Positions 1 through 5,727 of a DNA stretch of 8,337 nucleotides are shown one piece after another (the first letter of the stretch is position 1; every line of letters starts with the position of its first letter). The stretch spans positions 1 to 8,337 of the forward strand of contig JAOZMT010000080.1 of the NCBI GenBank assembly GCA_029934175.1, read 5' to 3'. The notes beneath the pieces are model-generated. The model saw nothing but the letters and a program-made list of their open reading frames with translations, was not told the origin of the DNA and ran no database searches. Source of the stretch: Victivallales bacterium (GTDB taxonomy: Bacteria > Verrucomicrobiota > Lentisphaeria > Victivallales > JAUVCU01). Both the position numbers and the translations under genes were made by a program.

Positions 1-89
1 AATAATTATTTAAAAATTTTAATTATTCTGCTCTTAGTTATACTGCTTAATTCTTTATATTGAAAATTCTTATTTTGTTCGAAGTTAAG

Positions 90-107
90 AAAGAGCCCAG
101 GCTTTTT
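90..107 (-). terminator. Probable bidirectional terminator hairpin at the end of the kinase/YaiI unit
   Basis: Short inverted repeat AAAGAGCC-CA-GGCTTTTT (plus-strand view), with up to eight pairs including one G-U wobble; the innermost pair probably opens to give a CCAG loop. On the minus strand the same stem has one A-C mismatch and runs into TTTCTT, so it could end the transcript of the YaiI-family gene, whose stop codon (106-108) it touches. On the plus strand it is followed by ATCTTTTTCTT, so it could also stop a convergent transcript entering from the left. The stem is short and the call rests only on this pattern. Confidence 0.5.
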
Positions 108-561
108 ATCTTTTTCTTAATGCTTTTGTTAAAAATTTATCCAATTGATTGTTGAATAATTGTTTTTCTTTGCTACCGTAAGAACTAGGACCTCCTGTTT
201 CCATTCCCTCAGAGCGTAAATCATCCATTAGGTTTCTGATAGCTAATCTTTGTCCTACATTTGATTCTGTTAAAAAATTACCTCTAGGATCTAATATAAC
301 CCCACCTTTTTTTATGACTCGGTCTGCAAGTGGAATGTCAGAAGATATTATTAAGTCATTAGAATTCATAATATCAACAATATGATTATCTGCTTCATCT
401 GCGCCTTGTGCAACTTGTATAAATGATATTAAGTCAGAATAAGGAGTATTCATATAACTATTTGCTACGAAAACAAGTTCAACACTTAATCTTTCTGATA
501 TTTTATACAATACCTCTTTAGCCATTTTCGGACACGCATCTGCATCAATTAATATTCTCAT
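106..561 (-). CDS. yaiI: YaiI/YqxD family (UPF0178, DUF188) PIN-like protein
   Basis: 151-residue protein matching the YaiI/YqxD family over its whole length; family members are usually about 150 residues. Seen: the N-terminal signature IDADACP (5-11), GADEADNHI (53-61), SSDIPLAD (73-80) and a GGP near 123-125. The acidic residues D6, D8, D55, D58, D75 and D80 are spaced as in PIN-like nuclease folds, so a metal-dependent RNase-like role is often suggested for the family, but I know of no established substrate. It is cytosolic, with no signal or membrane segment, and ends in a basic tail (KALRKR). It starts 4 nt after the histidine kinase stop codon and has no clear Shine-Dalgarno sequence (the upstream bases read ACATAAATAA), which suggests translational coupling to the kinase. 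Family call is firm; function is unknown. Confidence 0.93.
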   Translation of the reverse strand: MRILIDADACPKMAKEVLYKISERLSVELVFVANSYMNTPYSDLISFIQVAQGADEADNHIVDIMNSNDLIISSDIPLADRVIKKGGVILDPRGNFLTESNVGQRLAIRNLMDDLRSEGMETGGPSSYGSKEKQLFNNQLDKFLTKALRKR

Positions 562-565
562 TTAT

Positions 566-2179
566 TTATGTTTGTGTTATTAAGTTATTTGGGATTTCTA
601 ATATAAACTCACTACCTTCTCCTAATTGTGAAATTACTTTTATATTTCCACCGTGTAAGTCAGCAGCTCTATTTACAATTGCTAAGCCAACTCCATCTCC
701 AGGAATAGTCTCCTCGTCAATTCTGTAAAAAGCATGAAATATTTTCTCTAAATTCACATCATCAATACCTAACCCATTATCTTTGACAATGTATTGAGTA
801 AATTCTTCTCCTTTTTTAGATGAAATAGTAATGGAAGGAACTCTATCGTTTGATCGATATTTTACAGCATTTGTGATAAGGTTATTGAATATTTGTTCCA
901 TAGCAGACATATCAGCATTACAACTCACTAATTCTTCAATTTTCAAGTTGACATTAGCTTCTTTTAATTGAATAGTCATTGAATCTGATACATTTTTTAT
1001 GAGTTCATTCATATTTAATTCTAAAATTTGTAGTGATTCTTTACCCATTCTTGATAATCTTAATAAACCCTCTAATAGAATTTCCATTCTTTTAGAGCCA
1101 TTAATAATATAATTTAATGACATATTAATTTCATCTTCAATAATTTCATAAATTTCATCTTTACTAGCATTATTATCTATTGCTTCTTTAATAGAATCAC
1201 AAGCATATTTTAGCTCTTCAGAAAATCCTTGAATACTAATTAATGGAGTTCTTAAGTCATGAGATGCGGCATATAAAATTTGCTCTAATTCTTGATTTTT
1301 TCTTTGCAAGGAAATGTTTTGAATTGTAATAGTTTGATTTCTTTCTTTTACCTTAGCTTCAAGACTATCATTTAAAGATTTAATTTCTTCAGCATCTTTT
1401 TTTATTGTCGTTTGCATATCATTAAAAGAATTAGCTAATTCTGATAATTCTTTAGTTCCTGATATTTTAACTTCTTTAGAGAAATCACCTTGTTTAACTC
1501 TTTCTGCACCTGTTTTTAAAGCTTTTAGATTAGAAATAACTCCACCAAAAGTTTTAAAGGAAGCGAAAAGTAAAACTGAAATAGAAATTAAAAAGCTTAT
1601 AACAGTAAAGTTATAAAATCTTTTAGTTTTATTCATATCTAACTTTATTTTTTCATTAATACCGCTTAAAAGAGAGCCTACTGTTTCAGGTAAAGGAGGA
1701 AGATATTTAGATTCTATACTAGTTGCGTGTTTTGCTTCTGTCAATTTAGCCTTTTCACAAAGTTCAACAATCTTTCTGTATGCTTTTGCTTGTCTTTCCT
1801 TATTTGCAATAAAAGCTTCATTAAAAAAGTTATGTCTCGTAAAAATAATTGAGTCATTTTCTAAATCATTAATATTTTTTATCCATTTATTTAATTTCTC
1901 ATACCATTTATCAATATCTTCACTAACAACTTCAATTTCTGAATCTTGTAGAGAATTTTCATCTCTACTAATGATTACATTGAGTTGTTTATAAATATTT
2001 TGCTCATCCGTTTCTATTTCAAGATAATCAAGAATTATTTTATTGCTATGCTCATTTTGAATTGCAGTTTTACCTTGTTGTAAGTTTATGAAATAAATTT
2101 GAAAGAATAAAGCTCCAGCAAAAATTATAAATAGTGATGTTAATATTACCATTTGTGTTGTTATACTTTTATTTAACAT
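566..2179 (-). CDS. Membrane sensor histidine kinase with HAMP domain
   Basis: 537-residue sensor kinase. Order seen: transmembrane helix 1 (about 10-32), an extracytoplasmic domain (about 33-189) of mostly charged, helix-like sequence with a PPLP at 161-164, transmembrane helix 2 (about 191-208), HAMP (about 210-262), a coiled coil (about 263-300), then the kinase core. The H-box is SHDLRTPL with phospho-accepting H307. The ATPase has an N-box around N433/N437, a G1 box DNGLGI (467-472), an F-box near F481-F484 and a G2 box GDGVGLA (494-500). All catalytic motifs are intact, so it should autophosphorylate. The H-box resembles that of phytochrome-like and other AASHDLRTPL kinases. There is no attached receiver and no DNA-binding regulator in the window. 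The start is set by GGAG at 2187-2190. It overlaps the upstream solute-binding gene by 11 nt, so the two are very likely co-translated and act together. The ligand is unknown. Confidence 0.95.
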   Translation of the reverse strand: MLNKSITTQMVILTSLFIIFAGALFFQIYFINLQQGKTAIQNEHSNKIILDYLEIETDEQNIYKQLNVIISRDENSLQDSEIEVVSEDIDKWYEKLNKWIKNINDLENDSIIFTRHNFFNEAFIANKERQAKAYRKIVELCEKAKLTEAKHATSIESKYLPPLPETVGSLLSGINEKIKLDMNKTKRFYNFTVISFLISISVLLFASFKTFGGVISNLKALKTGAERVKQGDFSKEVKISGTKELSELANSFNDMQTTIKKDAEEIKSLNDSLEAKVKERNQTITIQNISLQRKNQELEQILYAASHDLRTPLISIQGFSEELKYACDSIKEAIDNNASKDEIYEIIEDEINMSLNYIINGSKRMEILLEGLLRLSRMGKESLQILELNMNELIKNVSDSMTIQLKEANVNLKIEELVSCNADMSAMEQIFNNLITNAVKYRSNDRVPSITISSKKGEEFTQYIVKDNGLGIDDVNLEKIFHAFYRIDEETIPGDGVGLAIVNRAADLHGGNIKVISQLGEGSEFILEIPNNLITQT

Positions 2180-3227
2180 TTTTTGTCTCCATTTGCATAA
2201 GTATATTAATATTATGTTGTGATTGTTTATTATTAGATAAATACTTGTCTAACTTAGTTAATTTATCTTTATATTCATTTGTAACTGCCTCAAAAACCAT
2301 TAGGTTTTTTGACAGCAAATTATATTTAGTAATTTCTTTATTTCTTTTATAAACAATATCTTTAAAGTTACGAATAACATTCATATAATCTGCAACTTTT
2401 TCATTATACTTTTTCTTCACATCGGATGAGGCTTCAGTATCAATATTTTCATCTATCTTTTTTTTACTAAAATTAATCATGCAAAAAAGATTTTCAGGTA
2501 AAGGTTGTGAACGCCACAAAATTTTACATTTACTATTATAATCTTGATTATTTTCAGCTATTTTCTTTAATGTTAATGAATCAATAGCTATAATATCTGT
2601 TTTATTTTTTTTGATAAGATTTGATACAGCTTGATCTTTTGTTAATGAATAATCTATCTTAGAGAACCAATTTTCTATTTTTGTATTTTTTGGCATTTTA
2701 GATTTTAAATATGTATTAGGAATAATATATCCAGTCATTGATTTTTTGTCAGTAAAAGTTATGCGGTTATTTTTTGTATCACTTATATATTCACTATCAG
2801 ATGTAGTTAATAAAACAGCTCTATTATTCCTTGATTCTAATTCACTATATTGATGAACCAATAATTCAGAAATATTGAAATCCTCTTTTTCTTTTGCATA
2901 TTTTTTAAGTTCAAGAAAAATTGCAGCATTTATGTAAACAGCATCTAGGTTATTATTTTTAAATCCATAGATAAGTTCATCAAAAGAAGTTGCATAAAAA
3001 GGTTTGATAGAAATTTCTGTTTTTTTACCATTAAATTTTCCAAAGAAATCTTCCCAGTTTTCTTTACTAAACTCATGTGAGACGGTAGGCATAATACCAA
3101 TCCTCAATTCATACGGAACTTTTTCTAAAACTTTTTTTGGTATATATATAGAGAAACCTATAAAAAGAATGATGAATTCTACTACAAAGATAAGTAGAAT
3201 AGCGAGTATAATTTTTTTTTTATTCAC
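2169..3227 (-). CDS. Membrane-anchored PhnD-like periplasmic binding protein, probable sensor partner of the kinase
   Basis: 352-residue protein with a basic start (NKKK) and one hydrophobic segment (about 6-29) that lacks a lipobox or obvious cleavage site, so it looks like an uncleaved membrane anchor. The rest resembles the PhnD/SsuA/transferrin-like solute-binding fold: RIGIMPTVS (42-50) as the first strand, a DAVYINAAIF stretch (95-104), and DKKSMTGYIIP (160-170), comparable to the S-x-S-G-Y ligand loop of PhnD proteins. The last 90 residues or so are lysine-rich and helix-like, perhaps a coiled coil to a partner. No ABC transporter genes lie nearby, and the gene overlaps the kinase by 11 nt. 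I infer a receptor role like LuxP for LuxQ or TorT for TorS, not transport. The start is GTG: the frame has a stop at 3237-3239 and no in-frame ATG before the hydrophobic segment. There is no Shine-Dalgarno sequence. Ligand unknown; the fold call is moderate. Confidence 0.75.
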   Translation of the reverse strand: MNKKKIILAILLIFVVEFIILFIGFSIYIPKKVLEKVPYELRIGIMPTVSHEFSKENWEDFFGKFNGKKTEISIKPFYATSFDELIYGFKNNNLDAVYINAAIFLELKKYAKEKEDFNISELLVHQYSELESRNNRAVLLTTSDSEYISDTKNNRITFTDKKSMTGYIIPNTYLKSKMPKNTKIENWFSKIDYSLTKDQAVSNLIKKNKTDIIAIDSLTLKKIAENNQDYNSKCKILWRSQPLPENLFCMINFSKKKIDENIDTEASSDVKKKYNEKVADYMNVIRNFKDIVYKRNKEITKYNLLSKNLMVFEAVTNEYKDKLTKLDKYLSNNKQSQHNINILMQMETKNVK

Positions 3228-3240
3228 TTGATTTTGTCAT
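3220..3240 (-). other. Six-codon upstream reading frame overlapping the GTG start of the binding-protein gene
   Basis: An ATG at 3238-3240 opens a frame reading M-T-K-S-S-E and stops at TAA (3220-3222), overlapping out of frame the GTG start at 3225-3227. Neither start has a Shine-Dalgarno sequence. It could be a leader that couples or limits translation of the binding protein, or it could be chance in AT-rich DNA. Confidence 0.2.
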
Positions 3241-3247
3241 ATAGGTT

Positions 3248-3253
3248 ATTATA
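3248..3253 (-). promoter_or_regulatory. Candidate -10 box upstream of the binding-protein/kinase genes
   Basis: The minus strand carries a perfect TATAAT here, which would put transcription start near 3241, only about 14 nt before the GTG start codon. No good -35 box lies 16-18 nt upstream (the best is ATTCTT), and there is no extended -10 TG. In DNA this AT-rich a lone TATAAT is weak evidence. A 6-bp inverted repeat, TATTGC-N7-GCAATA (3252-3270), overlaps its upstream edge and could be an operator. Confidence 0.3.
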
Positions 3254-3270
3254 TTGCGAATTATGCAATA
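3252..3270. repeat. Small inverted repeat, possible operator
   Basis: Perfect 6-bp arms TATTGC and GCAATA are separated by GAATTAT. It sits just upstream of, and overlaps by two bases, the candidate TATAAT for the binding-protein gene, where a regulator site would be expected. It is not followed by a T-tract, so a terminator is unlikely. Arms this short can arise by chance. Confidence 0.25.
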
Positions 3271-3296
3271 AAGAATAGGTGTCACTAAGAAAAAAA

Positions 3297-3422
3297 TCAT
3301 TTATCTTGCTTCTTTACGATTTTTTTGGCTTTATTTACTTTTTTTTGTATTAAGTCTTCTATTTCAAACATAGAAAGTCCTTCTACATCCAATTCCAATT
3401 CTAAATTTATAGTTTTTTTCAT
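3297..3422 (-). CDS. Possible 41-residue small protein of unknown function
   Basis: An ATG at 3420-3422 opens a 41-codon frame ending in TGA (3297-3299). The predicted peptide begins MKKTINLELELDVEGL, an alternating pattern suggesting one beta-strand, continues with an acidic EIEDLI helix-like part, and ends in a very basic tail rich in lysine (KKVNKAKKIVKKQDK). It has no hydrophobic segment and no cysteines, so it would be cytosolic. I do not recognise a family. For: it fills an otherwise empty gap in the direction of the neighbours, and its composition is protein-like, not homopolymeric. Against: no Shine-Dalgarno sequence precedes it (bases upstream read ATATTGAAAT), and the frame is short. 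A TATAAA at 3434-3439 could be a -10 box that would make it nearly leaderless. It could be a small partner of CheY or of the kinase, but that is only position. Confidence 0.45.
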   Translation of the reverse strand: MKKTINLELELDVEGLSMFEIEDLIQKKVNKAKKIVKKQDK

Positions 3423-3451
3423 ATTTCAATATATTTATAGAAGATAAACGA

Positions 3452-3487
3452 TTAATCATTAGTTATAAAATTATAACTAATGATTAA
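3452..3487 (-). terminator. Perfect 17-bp inverted repeat after cheY, possible terminator
   Basis: The two 17-base arms (3452-3468 and 3471-3487) are exact reverse complements around AA. The repeat starts 8 nt after the cheY stop codon, where a terminator would lie. However, nearly all pairs are A-T, and on the minus strand the following bases (TCGTTTATCTTC) are only mildly T-rich. On the plus strand the exit is more T-rich (AATTTTTGATTATTTT). It may be a weak terminator, an RNA-end stabiliser for cheXY, or a protein-binding palindrome. Confidence 0.5.
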
Positions 3488-3495
3488 ATTTTTGA

Positions 3496-3864
3496 TTATT
3501 TTCCCATTACAGCGTCAATTTTAGCTTTTAAATCATCTGGCTGAAAAGGTTTAACTAAATAATTACTAGCTCCAGCCTTTATAGCTTCCATAACTTGTCC
3601 TTTTTCTGCAACAGATGTGCACATAATAATTGGCATTTTTGCTATTGAAGCATCAGCTCTGATAGCTTTTAAGGTCTCCATCCCATTCATTTCAGGCATA
3701 TTGATATCACATAGCATAAGATCAAAATCTTTAGTATCAGCCAAAATAGCTAATGCTTCTTTTCCATTTCCAGCTTCCATAATATCATCTATTCCCATTC
3801 CGACTAAAACTCTTTTTTGAATTTTACGCATTGTTGACGAATCGTCAGTTAATAATATTTTCAT
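3496..3864 (-). CDS. cheY: CheY-like single-domain response regulator
   Basis: 122-residue stand-alone receiver with no output domain, the usual length for CheY. All phosphotransfer residues are present: acidic pair D7/D8, phospho-acceptor D53 (in LCDINMPEMNG), switch T83 followed by S84, and K105 in the VKPF motif. It would take a phosphate from a kinase and act through protein contact, classically on the flagellar switch. Here the chemotaxis kinase CheA is not in the window, so the donor could be elsewhere or could be the histidine kinase encoded 1.3 kb downstream. It begins 1 nt after the cheX stop codon, with GGAG (3875-3878) inside the end of cheX as its ribosome binding site, so the two are translationally linked. 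Family call is very firm; the motility role is inferred from the family. Confidence 0.93.
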   Translation of the reverse strand: MKILLTDDSSTMRKIQKRVLVGMGIDDIMEAGNGKEALAILADTKDFDLMLCDINMPEMNGMETLKAIRADASIAKMPIIMCTSVAEKGQVMEAIKAGASNYLVKPFQPDDLKAKIDAVMGK

Positions 3865-3865
3865 T

Positions 3866-4333
3866 TTATTTGTTCTCCATTGAAACTTCTAGGTTAAATT
3901 CACCCCATTCTGGGAACTTCATTGGGATAATTACCCATGGAGCAGATTGTTGTGAATACATTTTATTATCTTTACCAATCATAACTGTAGGCAAAGCAAG
4001 CTCTACATTTAACTCTTTTAATTTTGCTCCAGCTGCCCCAGCAATTATATTTATTATTTCAGCCATTCCATCCATTAAATCATCATTAACTTCAGTAATC
4101 TCTTCCATAATAAAAGCACCAACCACTTTCTGTGCAGTAGCTGTTTCCATTGTAATTAAAACTGCTCCTTTTACAGAACCAGTTAATCCAATTGAAGCAA
4201 CTATATCGTTGTTTTCAATAAAACCTTTTTCTTTAAGAAAAGGCTTTCCTCTCATTGAAGGCGCTACAGCACACATAGTTGAAAATGTATTTGTAGTCGC
4301 ATCAATAAAAGGATTTACCATATTTACATTCAT
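3866..4333 (-). CDS. cheX: CheX-type phosphatase of phosphorylated CheY
   Basis: 155-residue protein of the CheC/CheX/FliY phosphatase family, of CheX length. The single phosphatase signature is visible as D88-x3-E92-x2-N95 followed by P115; E92 and N95 are the residues expected to act on the CheY aspartyl phosphate. Only one such motif is present, as in CheX, whereas CheC usually has two. N-terminal NPFIDATTNTF is also typical of CheX. Residues 46-62 (ASIGLTGSVKG..) form the expected beta-region of the fold. It is cytosolic. AAGGAG at 4342-4347 sets the start. It is the first gene of a cheX-cheY pair, so substrate and enzyme are made together. CheX proteins are found in motile bacteria without CheZ and also in non-chemotaxis signalling units. 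Confidence 0.9.
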   Translation of the reverse strand: MNVNMVNPFIDATTNTFSTMCAVAPSMRGKPFLKEKGFIENNDIVASIGLTGSVKGAVLITMETATAQKVVGAFIMEEITEVNDDLMDGMAEIINIIAGAAGAKLKELNVELALPTVMIGKDNKMYSQQSAPWVIIPMKFPEWGEFNLEVSMENK

Positions 4334-4378
4334 TATTTTATCTCCTTCAAATTCTAATTAAAAAATATATTACACTTA

Positions 4379-4406
4379 CATATATTACATTTTATCAAAA
4401 AAACAA
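4379..4406 (-). promoter_or_regulatory. Weak candidate promoter for cheX-cheY
   Basis: The 99-nt gap between rhaA and cheX has on the minus strand TTGTTT (4401-4406) and TATATG (4379-4384) separated by 16 nt, a poor but possible sigma-70-type pair. No convincing terminator hairpin for rhaA is visible in the gap, so read-through from the upstream operon is also possible. Confidence 0.25.
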
Positions 4407-4432
4407 GTATTTTTCATAAAAACTTTAATATT

Positions 4433-5707
4433 TTATTTTCTTTTACTTAAAATATCATTTTCATATTTACTTATATCATTAATCCATGCTGTTCCCGTTG
4501 GAACATTTTCTTGAAGACATAAATAATTCCATACATCAGCATAAGGTAATAATTTAGCCTCTTCCATTAATGCTAATTTTTCTGCACCTTTACCTGCCAA
4601 TTCTAAGTCTTTTAAAATATTTGTAGGATCAAGTAAAGCAAATATTAATGCTTTTTGTAGACTTCTAATTCCTGTTACCCAAGCTCCAATACGATTTATA
4701 CTTGCATCAAAAAAGTCGGTTGCCAAATAAACTCTATTAAGAACATCTCCTCTAACTATTTCACGACATAAACTCATTAAATCATCATTTAAAATAACAA
4801 CATGATCAGAATCCCATCTTATTGGACGGCTAACATGAACAAGAACTTCTGGTAAAAATCCTAAAACAGCAGATAGTTTATCGTGAATGTTTTCGGTTGG
4901 ATGAAAATGCCCCATATCAAGGCATAATAATTTTTTCTTCATTAATGTATAAGCTAGATAATACTCCGAGCTACCAACTACATATTCTTCACTACCAATA
5001 CCAAATAGTTTACATTCTAAAGCTTCTTTTACTCTCGAATCAATATCATCTTTAAATATTTGATTATAAGAGTCAGTCAGTCTTTCTCTAGGAGCCCATC
5101 TATCTGCTGGCAAATCTTTAGCACCATCAGGAATCCAATAATTAACAACAACATCATCATTTAATTCTTTTGCGAAGTGTGCAGATATTTCACGGCATCT
5201 TTTAGCATGTTCTATCCAATATTGTCTAATATCATTATCTGCACTTGATAATGTAAACCCTGATTCTGCTTTAGGGTGAGCAAAAAATGTTGGATTGAAA
5301 TCAAGACCAACTTTTTTCTCTTTAGCCCAATTGCACCAGTTTTCAAATTGCTTAGGTCCTATTTCTGTTCTATCAACTGCATCTCCATCATTTTCTTGAT
5401 AAAAAGCATGTAAATTTAAACTCAATTTTCCTGGCAGTAACGATATTGATTTTTCAATATCAGATCTAAGTTCATCAGGAGTTCTTGCAACTCCTGGATG
5501 ATTTCCAGTGCATAAAGTTCCTCCATTGTTGCCACCTTTATTTTCAAAACCAACAACATCATCGCCCTGCCAACAGTGCATTGAAATATCAATATTTTTT
5601 AATACTTCAATAGCTTTTTCTGTGTCAATTCCATAATCAGCATAAATTTCTTTTGCTGATTGATAACGCTCTTCAATTTTAGAATCTTTTAAAATTGGAA
5701 ATTTCAT
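4433..5707 (-). CDS. rhaA: L-rhamnose isomerase
   Basis: 424-residue enzyme converting L-rhamnose to L-rhamnulose (EC 5.3.1.14), the first step of rhamnose breakdown in the cytosol. It aligns from memory along its full length with E. coli RhaA (419 residues): SMHCWQGDDVVGFE (42-55), NLHAFY (98-103), GLDFNPTFFAHP (134-145), WIPDGAKD (191-198), KLFGIGSE (233-240), LDMGHFHPTE (263-272), HVSRPIRWDSDHVV (291-304) and DFFDASINR (331-339). The metal and substrate residues known in the E. coli enzyme are conserved at an offset of three: E231, D264, H291, D299, D301 and D331. The start has AAGGAG at 5714-5719. It follows gltA by 20 nt, so it is likely the last gene of the purD-gltA-rhaA operon. Rhamnulokinase, aldolase, transporter and regulator genes are not in the window, so the rest of the pathway must lie elsewhere. 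Confidence 0.97.
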   Translation of the reverse strand: MKFPILKDSKIEERYQSAKEIYADYGIDTEKAIEVLKNIDISMHCWQGDDVVGFENKGGNNGGTLCTGNHPGVARTPDELRSDIEKSISLLPGKLSLNLHAFYQENDGDAVDRTEIGPKQFENWCNWAKEKKVGLDFNPTFFAHPKAESGFTLSSADNDIRQYWIEHAKRCREISAHFAKELNDDVVVNYWIPDGAKDLPADRWAPRERLTDSYNQIFKDDIDSRVKEALECKLFGIGSEEYVVGSSEYYLAYTLMKKKLLCLDMGHFHPTENIHDKLSAVLGFLPEVLVHVSRPIRWDSDHVVILNDDLMSLCREIVRGDVLNRVYLATDFFDASINRIGAWVTGIRSLQKALIFALLDPTNILKDLELAGKGAEKLALMEEAKLLPYADVWNYLCLQENVPTGTAWINDISKYENDILSKRK

Positions 5708-5727
5708 AATTTACTCCTTTTATTATT

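Noticed and set aside
1..27. AT-only inverted repeat with 8-bp arms (AATAATTA / TAATTATT) at the left edge
   Set aside because: The arms contain no G or C, the loop is 11 nt, and such repeats are expected by chance here. The rest of 1-89 shows no gene or clear signal.
2134..2352. Plus-strand open frame of 72 codons
   Set aside because: It lies antisense to the kinase and binding-protein genes, has low-complexity Leu/Phe/Ile/Ser content typical of antisense frames in AT-rich DNA, and has no ribosome binding site.
3004..3231. Plus-strand open frame of 75 codons opposite the binding-protein gene
   Set aside because: It is antisense to the start of a better supported gene and shows no motif.
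3496..3864. CheY as a DNA-binding response regulator for the kinase
   Set aside because: The protein ends directly after the receiver domain, so direct DNA binding is not supported.
3617..4361. Plus-strand open frames opposite cheY and cheX
   Set aside because: The minus-strand frames carry full CheY and CheX signatures; the opposite frames are Ser/Ile-rich mirror translations without recognisable domains.
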